Positions 43,988 to 57,196 of a stretch of 64,000 nt of DNA are shown piece after piece (position 1 is the stretch's first letter; each line of letters begins with the position of its first letter). A program made the position numbers and the translations under genes. The stretch is from Cyprinodon diabolis. Its lineage: Eukaryota; Chordata; Actinopteri; Cyprinodontiformes; Cyprinodontidae. The notes beneath the pieces were generated by a model. That model was not told where the DNA came from. It ran no database searches and saw only the letters and a program-made list of their open reading frames with translations. Location: positions 23,283,126-23,347,125 of the forward strand of contig CM060064.1 in assembly GCA_030533445.1 (NCBI GenBank). The letters run 5' to 3'.

Positions 43988-45020
43988 AGATTTTACTCCA
44001 TCCTTATTCAACCAGTTTAATCAATGCATTTATTATGTTTTTTAATCAAAAACTGGTCACTCATTCTGTACATCTTTAAATACACCATGTTAATGCTAGG
44101 TTTGACTTCCTTTTTCCTCCAGAACTGTCATCTTTGTGCCATAGATTCAACATTTGTCAGATGCACACCCAAATGTGAGTTTTCCACAGCTTCCCAAAAC
44201 GGCTTTATTTGGTGACAGGGGAGGCTGATGGAATAGGGGAACTTAGTGAAATGTTACAGAAAGTTTGTGATGGTTTGAGCTGTGAAAAGCAGCAGTCAGA
44301 AGAGAGGTAGACTATAGTCCTAAAAAGATAAAAAATAATTAGCAGCACTCTGCAGGGCTCTGGCTTTTGAAAATGTAAAGTTGGCACAAAGAGTGCCACA
44401 GAAGAAATGTTAAACATGAAGTGTGATAACACAGTTAAGGGAGATCTTTTATGTTGTTTCTTACTCCACTGTCTGAACATTGCAGCTAAAATCCTGATTA
44501 ACTGGTTAAGTTTATATATATTTCAAATCTTGTCTGCGTTTGTTGAGCATAGATTTGATTCCTTCCCTTAGCTGACAGGAGAGACGACTACTATGGTGTT
44601 TTGCTATGGTTTTCCTTGTATTGTGCATCCAGATTCCCCAGACTTTGGTTGCAACTAGTAGCTTGAGATACTGCCACCTTTCTGTTGCTTCAAACCAGCC
44701 TGCCTGTTCTCATTTGACCTTTTAGTTGCCGCCTACTGGAAACATTTTAGTTTTTTCCTTTTAATCTCCAGAGATTGTTATGGGTGAATATCTAAGTAGA
44801 TAAGCAGTAAGACCGCTACGCCTGCATTAACAATCTTGCAGCCTCTGTGAGCTGTCTGCACAATTGCTTGATGTCTGAGTGCATAGCTACAATGTGATTG
44901 GCTGATTTGTTATTGGTGTTAACAAGCAACCAGAAAGGTGTAGCCAATAAAGTGACCGTTGACTATATTTTAAATTAACTGCATCCTTTAAGTGAAATCA
45001 ATCTTACATTGTTGTCTTGC
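43988..45020. other. Intergenic region between the two Ig receptor genes
   Basis: The genes converge tail to tail. I see no exon or clear repeat here. AATAAA for the - strand gene lies at 45033-45028. Confidence 0.4.
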
Positions 45021-45145
45021 AAAAGGTTTTATTTCTTTCAAAATGTGAAAATACAAGTCATTTTGTAAATCATGGTCATTGTGTTGCACAAGAAAAACAT
45101 TTCAGAATTTAAATAAAGACAAAGATCAATGTTAATTTCCTTCCT

Positions 45146-47394
45146 CTAGTTTACAGCTTGTAATAAACTGTAGAAACCATCATTAGTGGTGTCCGCTTCT
45201 CTTTTTGGTTGTTGCCGTATTTCCTGGTCCTGAATGACATCATAAACATGGGTCTTGGAAGAAGAACACTCAAATTAGCACATCTCCATACATCCTCTTG
45301 ACATGAACAAAAAGCAAATGTTTAATTTTTATTACCATTGAGATGCTTGACCTTGCATCAGCTGCACAAAGAGAGAAAAATAAGAAGTTATAGCATTTAT
45401 TACATAATCCAAAACGGAAAGTTAAGGGGAGGTGTTCCGCTACCAGATTCAGTACTCGGATCCTTGTTCCTCTTAAAGTAAATAAAAAGTCCTCCTGTTA
45501 CTGCACACATTAAAAAGCCCAGAAGGAGACCCATCCATGTGAGGATCTGTTTGGCTGAGAAGATTAAAGTCTTATTTCCTATTGTTCATGCTAATAAAGC
45601 ACACATATTTAACAGCAAAGTAAACACACATACATACATTTAACAGAGTGCCAGCTTCTGGATGCCATCAGGGAGCCTTCTCTGTACACAGAGCAGGTTA
45701 TTTCATCCGGCCAAACTGGGAGACGAAGCTTATTAATCAAGGTGTTATTAACCTTCAATAATCTGCCTCGCCAGTCCTCTTGGTTACTTCCAGACCAAGA
45801 TAAGTTGAAGTTTTCTTCACATTCTTTAGTGCATGTGAGCACACAGGTCAAAGTGAGATTTCCTCCTGCAGGATCAGTATCTGCTAAAACTGTAAGATAA
45901 AGAAGAGTCAGAACAGCTTTTGTTATAGTTTAAGTCCCTTCATATCCTTTCATGTATCTTAAACACTCACCATCCAGAGTGTGCAGCCTGATTTTATGCA
46001 ACACAATTTTCTCTTCTGAAGAAGCCATACACTGGTAGTCTCCGGCATGCAGTGGACTTAGTTTACTGATTACTAATGATGAGTCTTTGCTCACATGATT
46101 TTTTTCAACTAACATATTAGCCAGTGTTTTTTTATTCAAAGCCCACACTAAGCTGTCTCCAAGTCTGAGAGAGGAACTGTTTCTGCAAAGAAGTGACACT
46201 GACTCACCAACAGGAGTAAACACTTCCTCCAGCCCCTCTATAGGAAAAAAAAAAAGAAGAAGTTTACCCTTTGTACATGTTAAACCATGGTGTTTATTTC
46301 TGTCTGAAATCTATAACCTTTTACTCTTGTCTCATAACTGGCAGTTGCTTTCACCTCCTCATTCAGGACTACTTGGCATTTCCATGTTCTGTGATGGTCG
46401 GTGATTTTTTTGGTGATGATCAGTTTGGAGAAGCAAACAGATGGATTTTCAAATCGAAATCTTTTACCAGTTATAGGAACATCACCGGCGGTAGTCCACT
46501 TCATATGAATCCTTGTGTCATTACAGGGGACATAGCCTGTATATCTACTGAGGGAGCAATGCAGTTCTATTGTGTCATCTGCAGCAGTTTGGGACTCATT
46601 AACTGTTGGAAAAAAAAAATAAATTAATTAATTAATTAATATATTTTAAGAATTTTATTAATAAAAATCTTACTATCAATGATCTGAAGAAAAACTCTCC
46701 AATTTCGTTCTCCATGTTTACAGTTGTACATTGTCGCATAGTTACGTTCCATATGAGTTATCTCCAGGGAGCAATCTTTCAACAGATGGTACTTCTTTCC
46801 GTTTGAATCTGTCACTTTTCCAGCCGTCACCAATTCATTTTCCCATGCTAGAAACTTGTCAGTCCAGTTAATAGAAGAGCAGGATCCAACAGATAAACCA
46901 CACGGCAAAATAACTCTGTCTCCTTCTTTTGCAAACATCAGCACAGGATCTGTTTGCCATGAAATATGCATTTAGTTTATTATTAGCTATTATTATTATT
47001 TATTAGTGGAAAAAATACATTCTTTTGTTCAGCAATTCCCAACCACTCCTTGTTTACTGAAAACGTGTCTAGTCCCTTGCTGTTGAGTTGTTTTTTTTCT
47101 TAAACCTAAACATCCCTGTTGGAAAGCTAGTCTCCTCTAAGAAATCTGAGTAAAAAACTGTGATTTACGGTAAAAATTTGAGAAGAAAATTATATGTTCA
47201 CAGAATGAGGTTCCAGCTTAAATACAACACAGAAGTATGAAATTATTTCTTGCATGACTACTTTTCACTAAAAAAAACACATTTTGCTGATTAGATATTA
47301 AAAGGCTGTTGTAATTACCTGAGGAAAGAAGGGCGCCTGAAGTCCAAAAAACAAATATAATGGGATAAAGTCCAACCCAAAGCAGGAAAGTCAT
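45146..47394 (-). CDS. Type I membrane protein with four Ig domains
   Basis: Exons (- strand): 47394-47319 signal peptide (MTFLLWVGLYPIIFVFW), 46949-46674 Ig1 (VILPCGL ... MYNCKHG), 46602-46318 Ig2 (IELHCSL ... WKCQVV), 46237-45971 Ig3 (SLLCRNS ... DYQCMAS), 45889-45638 Ig4 (LTLTCVLTC ... ITCSVYR), 45554-45444 (MGLLLGFLMCAVTGGLFIYF membrane helix, then KRNK), 45361-45336, 45253-45146. All join in frame to 466 aa; Ig exons are phase 1-1. The tail has VYDVI and FYSLL, two tyrosines in YxxI/L context but too far apart (about 22 residues) for a standard ITAM. Four Ig domains plus one helix resembles CD4/LAG3 layout, but no Cys-x-Cys motif is present. I do not recognise the family. Confidence 0.85.
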
Positions 47395-48009
47395 ACTTCT
47401 TTCAGCGGTAAATTATTGAACATAACTGACACGAATCTCATAATTTAGCAGTGCCTTAAGATACAGTTTCCTGTTGTTGTGACATCCCATGAGAGGATGT
47501 GATGGATACAACACTGCCAAAGTATTACACCATATAAACTGGTGTAATACTTTATGTTTTCCTGTTAAAAATTTTTGAGTAAATGCAAATTTTACATTCA
47601 ACCTTGTCTCTTCTGTCTCGTTTGGAAGACAGACATTTTAAAAAAATATATTTGTGCAGTTAGTTTAGTACATTTTACTGCAATAGGATAGTGGGTCTGG
47701 TGTTTTTTGCTTTGTGACACTCACCTCACAATGGCCAGATAATTTAGTGTTCTGTGAAGTGAAACCTGAGCACAAGCTGCTTGAGTAAATTTGGGATAAA
47801 TTGGACTCACTGCAAGCTTCCATAAATTTGTTATGTTTTTAATTATTTTAAAGTATCTGATTTAAGTAAATTATTTGTAAGAATGCAACTGAAAGCTGAA
47901 ATACATTTAAATCTTAAATAAGTAGATAACGGGCACAGGGAAGCCCAATGGTTGAACACAATAAAGCTGCCTATAGATTTTTATCAACATGCTACATCTC
48001 ACTTGATAT

Positions 48010-48013
<4 letters not shown>

Positions 48014-48066
<53 letters not shown>
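48014..48066. repeat. (AT)n microsatellite
   Basis: About 53 bp of alternating AT upstream of the four-Ig gene. Source of spurious Tyr-Ile frames on both strands. Confidence 0.95.
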
Positions 48067-48068
<2 letters not shown>

Positions 48069-48859
48069 TGTTTTGGAGTGGCCCAGTTAGTCTCACTTCA
48101 GAATCTGAGGATGTGGCCAAGGATTCGGGTGATGGAAGGTAAGTCGGACCTCCAACCCCAAAGACTTGGATCTTATCACTAAAATATATAGCAGGTGAAA
48201 ACACTATAGCTTTCCAGAACTGAGATTAACAAGCGGTTACAGGTCTGGCAAAGTTCAGGAAAGAGTTTTTTTGTGTGTATTTTACCGTTAAGTAAAGCAG
48301 CCAAGAAGCCGATAGGGACTTCATGGTGGTAATTCTAACATGTTCTCTGTAAAGTTAAGTTCTTTATAATTATTATAATATATATTAATTAATATTAATT
48401 TGACGTAAACATTTATGTTGACAGTGATTTTGAAATAATTGGTTAAGCTTTATTATATATTAGCTACATAAAAATTTGAAAATAAATAATTGATTTTGTA
48501 TTATTTTTCCCACTTGCTCTCAAAATATTTTTTATTTTGACAGATGAGCATTTAATCAATCAAATGCACTTTGTGTGTCACTGCTTGTTTCCATTTAATG
48601 TGGCCTTTATGCAAATTCTTACTAAGGCTGCATTTTACTATTACCGTATGGCCAAAACAAATGGCCTACATTTTCGTTGTAACCATATGTTTAAACTTTT
48701 TCATAGCTATCAGAGTCTCTGATTCTTTTTCCACCATCAAGGGTGTGCAGCATTAAATTATGGAATCTTTAGACTTAAATATGCAAATGACTCAGTTTGC
48801 TGACTGAAATTGTTTAGACACAGGTTTTCTCAGGTAATATCAGTGTATTTTCTTTAATT

Positions 48860-49680
48860 CAAAGCCCACTATGCTGTCTCCAAGTCTGAGAGAGGAAGAT
48901 GTGACACTGACTCATCAATTGCAGCAATCATTTCCTTAGGTCCAGAAAAGAAAACAGAACTTAACCTTTTTACGGATTAAACCCGTTTTAATTTCTTAGA
49001 GCAATTAATAGCCTCTTCACACTTGTGTTATAACTGAAGTTTACTTTAACCACATCCTTCTGTGTTACTTGGCATTCCAATGGTCTGTGAGGGTGGGTAG
49101 GTTTTTTGGCGGTCAACAGTTTTATAAAAGAAAAGATAGGCTTTCAAGAGTGAATCTTTTACCATTTATAGGAAAATAATCCCCATTTGTCACTTTGATA
49201 TGCATGTCTGTGCCGTTTTTTCTTTTTTTGTTTTTTTTTTTGTGGGGGACATATCCTCTAAATGTATCAAATGATACTGTAAGCTCAACTGTGCCCTCTG
49301 CTGGGAATGGTCTTTCAACAATTGTTGAATAAGAAACATTTAATTATTATTTATTTTAAGGCTTGGATGATGTGCAACCACAATACTAATGGATCAGCAA
49401 ACCAAAGTGATACCCATGATTTTAGGACTCCTCTACCACATATTCAAGACTGGGCATCAGTAGGTCTCCTATTAGTCACCTCAAGGGAGTAATCCTTCAG
49501 TAAGTGGTATCTGCTGTTATTATTTGAAGATGTCGCTCTTTCAGATGTTTCTACCCTAAATTATCCTCCTCTATAAAGTTCATGGCCCAGTGTATCAAGG
49601 CACAGGATTCAATGGAATGTAAACCATATAGTGAGCTTACTCTCCTTTGACAAAGATCAGCTAATTATCTTTTAGTAATT
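48860..49680 (-). pseudogene. Decayed copy of the four-Ig receptor (Ig3, Ig2, Ig1 remnants)
   Basis: Three blocks in the same order and strand as the gene at 45146-47394. 48862-48912 matches the Ig3 exon (CTGTCTCCAAGTCTGAGAGA is shared). 48990-49290 resembles Ig2 (CTTTTACCAT.TATAGGAA shared). 49470-49660 resembles Ig1 (CTCAAGGGAGTAATC...). Frames are broken by stops and indels, and no signal or membrane exon was found. It shows a past tandem duplication of this receptor. Confidence 0.7.
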
Positions 49681-50705
49681 GAACGGTATGCTTTGGGAGC
49701 TATAATTATAGCGATAGGAATGTCCCATTACTTCACGAATGATTACTCACTTTTTCTTGAAGTATAGTTTTGGTATGTAAAGTAAATGGTATGTCAGGAC
49801 AGCATTAACGCTTTATAGTACAAAAGAAGAATTGAGGTTTTTAACTGCTAACTATGTATGAGTAAAATTAAATCAAACAAAAGCTTTTTATATAATAAGA
49901 AAAACCTGAAACCTTGACGAAGCTGTTCGTCAAGTGAAAAAAAATCAGTTCACTTCTAGATCAGAATCTGCAAGAATAGCAACTATAAAGGACTCCAGAA
50001 CAAAGAATATATTTTTTCTAAACTATACTGTTCACTGGTGTCAAACAGGTAAAAACCAACAGTTTAAAGCACCAAAACATTTTATCAAATGAGATGATGT
50101 GCCAATAACAGAAACAAAATAAGAAAAGGTACACACAACATCCTGGATTCATCCTTCAAAAAGTATTGAATATTGATATAGAAGCATAAAAAAAAATAGT
50201 GACAAACAGTTTCTTTTAATGCATCTTTTGAAAATTATATTGGTAACCTGTTGTAAAGAAGATGGGTCTGATTAATATAGTTATTTTTTCTATTTGGTCA
50301 GATTATTTGACAGGAATTAATTTTTGTATGCTTCTATAAATGTTCCTAGTGTATTTAAACTTGTGACTTTTGAAGGCATACTTTTTTTTTTAGGTATGAC
50401 TTAATTTTATTTGTCTGTATAGGATAACCATTAGGCCCAATGACGATGCAGTGGTGAGTAAAACGCATGTGAAATGTTTCTCCACTAGGTGGTGATATAT
50501 TAGCTTGAAAATTAAGGTAGCCTATTCAAAAACAGGTGCATAAGGCTGCATGTGCATTGCCAAAAAAAGTTAAAATAAGACATTTCAATCTCTCTGTTGA
50601 TTCAAAAAAGTTGGTTCCTCGTGTTGAATTTGTTTAAAACCTCAAATGCAACAAAAATAAAACATTTACAATGTCATGTGTGCACAGTATTGTCCAAGGA
50701 CAGGT

Positions 50706-53700
50706 TTAAGGCCTGGGAAGGGCAATGACTTTGTAGGCCTTGATTTTAAGCACAACACTGGCAACCCCCCTGAGGTCAGGAAGGGAGTTTTCACCCTGAG
50801 GAAGGACAAACTGGAAATCTCTGAGCAAGTAAGCAGTAAACAGAAAAAGCTCAATTTTGGCGACAGACTCCCCCAGGCAGAGCCGTGCACCACCTCCGAA
50901 AGGCAATAGGCAGCGGGTAGAGCCGTCTCCTCCCTCCAGAAAGCGCTCTGAAAAAAAAAATAAAATAATAGAAATAATACTGCTGAGTGAGCTCAGAAAA
51001 ACAAAAAACAACAACAACAAAAAAACCTTCGCTGGGGACTAAAACTGTACCTGGTTTGAAGCTGTATGGCTCAGACCAAACGGCGGGATCATGATGAGCT
51101 CCAAAAAGATTAGGAATGATGACTGTGTTCTTAGGGATGAAATAACCTGCAATGCTGGAGATAAGTTTGAAATCATTGGCAACTAAAATGTCAAAAGCTG
51201 CAGAAAATGTGCCTTTAATAATTCAATTCAATTCAGTTTAATTACATAGCGTCATCTCAAGGCACTTTACAATTCAACCAGATCATACAGTCAAATCGAT
51301 TCAGTTTTCTGCCTCAAGAAAACCTCTTGATTGCATCGACTCATTGACTCGAAGGCAATCTCTCCGAGTCAATGAAGGGATCCTCTCATGACAGTGGAGA
51401 GGAAAAACTCCCTTTTAACAGGAAGAAACCTCCAGCAGAACCAGACTCAGTATGAGCGGCCATCTGCAGAGGCCCACTGGGGTTCAAGGAGACAGAAGCA
51501 GGTAAGATTTAATAAGAAGATACATGTGCTGAGTTTCAAAACTTAATACAAAGTGCCCTTCACATTTTTTACACCCCCTGCAATATCTTAAATTGTCCTA
51601 AAAAAACAATTAGAGTCTATCATTACAGCAACAACTATACTATTTAGGAAAAGATTATTAAAACCTCTTATAAGATCAGTAAACATGGCGCAACAGAGCT
51701 CTATTTTCATTGGCTGCTCTTCAAAATAGGAAGTACATGTAATGATTTTCAAATTAGATTATGACATTCAATAAAATCTATCTGTAAAAAAGAAATACAT
51801 AAATCCACTGCTGTACTTGTGATCACTGAATTGGAAAATGTATGAATACATACCAAAATAAAATTGCTGAACTTTTAATCCCTTTATGAATCCAAATTAA
51901 AACAATGCATTGGGGCACATTTAGTCACTGTTTCTGAGCTGACCTGCTGTCCCTGATGGCTCTGTGTGGGACGGCCAAAGGAGCAACCGGCCTCAGTCTG
52001 AGCATCTCACTGATAAGAGAGGACAGCATAGGGAGCCTGTGTCTGTCGCTGTATTTTGGATACCGCTCCTCTAAAACTGTGCAAAGCTCCTCATATACGC
52101 TTGTCTGCACCTGGGGCATGGGAAATAACAGATGAGACACATATATTATCTGTTAAATATGTAAATGGTATGCTGTAGAAATATCAATATTTATAGATTC
52201 CCATGCCTCCGGTCTGTGTAGCAGGAAGGCCACAGTCCAATTGAGCCAGGCTGCTGTGGTCTCTGTTCCCCCAATCAGAAGGTCCACAGTGGCCATGTGG
52301 ACATGAACATCAGTCAGGAGCTGGACATGCAAAAAAAAAAAAAAAAAGCCTACAGTTTGTTTTTAGGTTGAGGTATGCTTACCTAAATAATTAGAATTTT
52401 TTATGAATTTGAATGAAAAGCTTCTATTTTTACATTCCTGGTATTTAGTGTATTTTTGTACCTCTCCACATTCTGTGCTTTTTTGTTTTCCAAGGCCTTG
52501 GAGGAGGAATCCTGTGATAGCGTCCTCATTTATTTTGTTTTGGGACTGCAAAATGTGGAGAGATAAAACAGTAAAACAGTTACAGTTAAGCAGATTTGGC
52601 CATATTGATTGAATTTAACATTTAACCTAACATAACTCTACACAGAAGTTATTTTATCTATTTGCTTTTGTTGAACTTTTTTTTAAAACTAAAATCATCA
52701 TTTACTGGATGTTTTTCTGTTGTTTAATTCACCATCAGTAAATGGAAAGAGTAGCTATGGTCTAAACGCCAACCTAACAAACATGACTGTTGACCTAAAT
52801 TGACAAGTGGGGTAAAAAAAAGCGTTGATAAGAGAATCAGCAAAGAAGACCAATAATAACTCGAGAGAGATGATACTGGGCCATCTAGCAGCAGGATAAC
52901 TAGTTATGAACTCCACAAATTTGTCATCCACAAAACAGACAATTTTGTTGAATCATAAAACAAAACATAAAAAACTCTGCCTGCACTTTGCTGCCAGTCA
53001 TGTGAGGGAAACAGATAAATCTGCAGTAGACAGTAAAAAGAGGCAAAAAGGGATTTTTTTTGGCCCAAAAGTAAAACACATTAGGTTTGATCTTCAAAAG
53101 GTTTGCAAATCCTAAGACACGTTAAGATTTGTTTTTACATCAAGATCAAATCTTTAAAAACGGTGCAAAGGGATTTGTACTTGCAATCCAGCAGCGGCAT
53201 GTACAGACCTTTTTTTATGGTTGTGCGTTATTCAATATGCAAATAATATTCTAAAGACAGGACTACCCAAATCTATGGGTGGCTGATATGCAAAGGTAAA
53301 CATCTATCATGTCCCGAGCGCCTCTTAAAATCTAAAACTCAGCTCTGCAGCTCTTTTTGTCAGTTTTTTAGTACTTCTAAAATCAGCTGCAATGTGACAC
53401 AAAAAATGGTCTGTGGTCATTATTGCCCCCAATGAGGCATTGATTCAATGCCAGATGTTGCAAAGATATTCTGTAAGCATGTAAACATATTTAGATAATC
53501 AGAAATAACAAAAATACAATAACTTTGATAGAGAATAAAATGCCTATGCAGGTGGGCACAAATTAATGCAGAGGTGTGCTGTGTGTGTTTTAAATAAGAT
53601 ACAATCCCCTGCATGAAACATGGTGGTGGTGGCATCAGGCTGTGAGGTTGCTTTTATTTTGAGAAGCTGGCCAGAGTTAATGGCTAGATGGATGGAGCTA

Positions 53701-56700
53701 AACACAAGGCCCAGGTGATAGATAACCTTCCATAGTCTATAAAGATTGATGGGGCGTCACTGCTGCGATGGACTGGCAACCTGTCCAGGGTGTACACCGC
53801 CTCTCGCCCGTAGAAAGCTGGAGATAGGCACCAGCACCCCTCGCGACCCCACCTGGGATAAAGCATGTCAGAAAATGGATGGATGGATGGGACCTCAGTG
53901 TAATTTTCAGTCTGATGTGGTTTGAGTTCTTTGAATTTCTTTGCAGGAAGAATCAGTCCCTACATGTGCAATGATAGGGTGCAGCCAGAACTGTGGTGGT
54001 TCTACAGTCTTTTAAGTATTACTTGTGCATTTTTCTAAACATCACAGCTATGCACTTGCTTTATAATATACTTAAGTTTGAGAGTTGCAATGAGTCAAAA
54101 TGTGAAAAGAAGGGGCTTTTATACTGTTTTAAAGAAACCCATTTATTCAACACTTTCAGATAGTATCTGCAAGATTTGAGCAGGTCTAGAACTCCACATT
54201 TGATCAAAACACTGACCTGGGAAGAGAAATATACTATTTCATGGTTGAGTACAGGGTACGAACGATATGAGGTTAGGACGAACTAACAAAAACAGGTAAA
54301 AGGTTACAAAGAAACTTTTAAAACTCACCCACCTTGTAATCATTAAGGTGCTTTTTAATGATTGCATCCCTCCGGGCCACCTCTTTGAGAAGGCGAGCAA
54401 ACACAGGGTTTGGTAATTTCTATAAAAGATAGAAGGATAATTGAAACTATAAATGAAATGTGCTTCTATAACCAGATAACTGTTAGTCATGATGTTACTG
54501 ACTCTTAGTAGCGGAAATGAATCCAGGGCTGAAATCCAGGAGGAGCCCCAAAGGGCAACAATCTCATTTAGACAGCAGTGCAGCTTCTGCAGCTCTGGTG
54601 AGGTCTTATCGTACTAGAAAAGAAAATACACACGGTGTTCTAGTCTAAAATGGACATTGTGACCTTCTTTATGTAACCCGTGCTTCTAAAAACAGAAATT
54701 TAAACCGCGACTTTGCCCTCTCCCCAACACAAACAAGCAACCAATTTCTGGTCTGGCACAATCACAGCTGTTCATTGAAGTACATTTTATAAACTGTCTT
54801 CAGTACTCAAGAGTTCCACACAAACAGCTGTTGAAAGAGACCTACTTCTTTTCCAAAAGCTAAAGTGGTGATGACGTTACTGGCTGCCACAGTGAAATCT
54901 TCTGAGAGGTCAACAGCTCTCTCTTGATAGTCCAACAGAACCTTCGAGATAAACAAGCCAGTCTTTATCAGATTTTGTGATGACATTGGAAATACCCCAG
55001 CATTTGCTCTGGTCTCACTGGGACTGTCCTCATTTTCTGTACCTTTCTCAGATGCAGGGCTTGCCTCTCAATCACGCCATGTATAGACTGCTGGCAGCAG
55101 CGCTGCAGAGCGCTGTGAACCAGACGCCGCTGTGCCCTCCATTGTTCAGTATAATCTCCCAGAGAGATGTTCCGCCCTCCTCCAGATACGATATCACCTG
55201 TTTTAGAAACACTATCAGCATATCTGACGACTGCAAAAGTTGGATTTTTATCCAATGATGCTGTATACTGAATTTATTTATTTATTTTTTATAATTCTAA
55301 TGACTGGAATTTGCTGCTAAAAAAACAAAACACCAGCCCATTAAACAAGGGGAACAAATAAATGTATCTTATCTTAGCTAAAGGGAATAATACTAATAAG
55401 AGTGGAACTTATCTTTTCAGATGAAAAGCATAAAACATTTAATTCATCAAATTTCAATAGCCTTGAAGGTGTCTCATGTGAGGAAGAGTAAAGATGTAAA
55501 GATTCCAGTGTTATTGAAGTCCACAGTCACAGAAACTCAGCTGCATCATCTAACAGGATTTTTTAATGCCTCTCATACTTTCCTCTGCTGATGTTTATGG
55601 AAATACTTCATCTTCTAGTAGGAAGTGGCATCTGCTGTCTAAGCCTCCTGAATTATCAGTGCTTAACTGGCCAGTGAACTGGTTTGACATCAACCCATTC
55701 AATCTCTAATTTCTGTATCATCAAAAGATATGAGGCAACAGACCCAACAACACAGACAATATAAAAACAGCTAAGTGTTGTTATTTAACCTACATATTTC
55801 TCATGACCTTTTTTTATCTAACAGTTGTTCCTCTTGTTTTGGCCCTTTTTGCTATGTTGGATTATTTTTAAGACTGAATTAGACATACTTACCTTCTGAT
55901 TACATTCTAATTTGATAAGATATGCAGAAGTGTGTACAGTATCCAAAGACTACTGAAGTAAGTGCAGCACTACTTATATTTTACTCATGTAAAAAGAAAA
56001 AGAAGCCAATCAAAAAATTAAGCATATAAAATATTTAGTAAAAAGGCCACTCTGAATAAACGACCATTTTACTATTAATGGCTATACAGTCTTACAAATT
56101 TTTTTTTAATAGATTTTGTTAAAAAATATTGAGATCACTACCTAGATTATATTATGTATCGGTTAGAATAGGGAAGGTTACTACAAGTTACAAAACGCAA
56201 CTGTATAACTCTTTACTGTATTTTCACTTGACTGTAATATGACACAGCAGAATCAGCAGATGGAAAATAACCTTAAACAAATGAAGCTGGGGAACAAATA
56301 ATACATTTCACTTAAAAATGAATTATAGGTATGTCTCTGGTTATTTTACGTTAAAACCAGCCTGTTCTTCCCTGAGTGGAGTTAGTCATTAGGTAGAGAA
56401 CCTAGAATTCTTACTACGTCATACTTCGGTGATAATTCATCATATTTTTACTTAAGTGAAAGCTAAAGTACAGTGCACTAAAACTATTTCCAGAAATATA
56501 TATATCTTTCAAAAGTTACTAAAGTGAATTTGACAGAATATATGTAATTTGTTACTACGTACCTGTGGAGACATGTTAATCAGAATTGCAAAGAACTGAA
56601 TTGAAGGTTGTCTAACCTGTGTAGGAAATTGGTCGCCCTGCAAAGTCGGACCATTTCTTCACCAATGCTTCTCTGATGACGTCACAGCTGTTAAGCACCA

Positions 56701-57196
56701 CCATGGCTTAAGAAGAAACATAGTGGAGATAAATGTTTTTAGAAAAAAACAGATGCTGATCTAATAAAAACACACTGTGTAACCCGTTTTGATGATTACT
56801 TGTTTTTCCGCATTTGAGCCGGTAAATACTCCCATAGCGTTGGGCTAAATTGGTCAGGTGAATCGGTATGTGATCGTTTGTCAACTCCATCATGTTGCCA
56901 ATAAGAAAGTGACTGGGAGGGCCAGGGAGAGATGGTTTAAAAGAACTGTGAAGAAACTGATATAGATGATGCAGAAGCCCAGATTTAACTCCTTCAAAAT
57001 GTTTGAAAAGAAAAAAGAGAGGGCAGAAGCATTAGTCCAACATAATCACATGTGGTAAGTATTATAAGACAGTGAATTAGGATATACCTGCAGACTTACT
57101 TTTTCTATCCTCTCCTTGTGAATGAGTGTCACGCTGACTGGAAATCAGCACCATCAGGAGACATACGAGAAGGAAGAATGCTCCAACACTGACCAT
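50706..57196 (-). CDS. cyp21a2: Steroid 21-hydroxylase, cytochrome P450 family 21
   Basis: Endoplasmic-reticulum P450 that 21-hydroxylates progesterone and 17-hydroxyprogesterone towards cortisol. Twelve exons (- strand): 57196-57100, 56991-56800, 56706-56617, 55197-55043, 54941-54846, 54613-54503, 54419-54333, 52545-52462, 52320-52207, 52110-51944, 51154-51051, 50947-50706, giving 512 aa. Seen are an N-terminal membrane anchor ([16 protein letters not shown]), a Pro-rich hinge (KPSLPGPPS), WSDFAGRP, the I-helix GGTETT at about 321-326, ExxR (E377-R380), and the heme loop [10 protein letters not shown] with ligand Cys456. The family's lipid-pathway motifs IPNL.GAH and RFLE are kept. The donor after 52207 reads GC, not GT. 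The last introns hold a teleost repeat and a Tc1 fragment. It lies directly downstream of tnxb on the same strand. Confidence 0.96.
51220..51505. repeat. Common teleost interspersed repeat (ATTCAATTCAATT type)
   Basis: Starts with ATTCAATTCAATTCAGTTTA and carries GGAAAAACTCCCTTTTAACAGG and GAAGAAACCTCCAGCAGAAC, text I know as a high-copy repeat in many fish genomes. Its formal class is not certain to me. In the cyp21a2 intron between exons 52110-51944 and 51154-51051. Confidence 0.7.
53600..53890. repeat. Tc1 transposase fragment followed by a LINE-type 3' tail
   Basis: 53615-53700 (ACATGGTGGTGGTGGCATCA ... GATGGATGGAGC) is the Tc1 transposase coding pattern. 53755-53890 (GACTGGCAACCTGTCCAGGG ... 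TGGATGGATGG) is the common fish LINE 3' end with a GGAT tail; I think RTE-type. Both are truncated and lie in a cyp21a2 intron. Confidence 0.6.

Larger units (their letters stand above)
47395..50700. other. Region between the four-Ig gene and cyp21a2
   Basis: Besides the microsatellite and the Ig pseudogene I see no gene. A TTTATT (AATAAA on the - strand) at 50406-50411 could end cyp21a2 transcripts about 295 bp past the stop. Confidence 0.4.

Noticed and set aside
48010..48204. Frames with Ile-Tyr repeats on both strands
   Set aside because: Microsatellite artefact.
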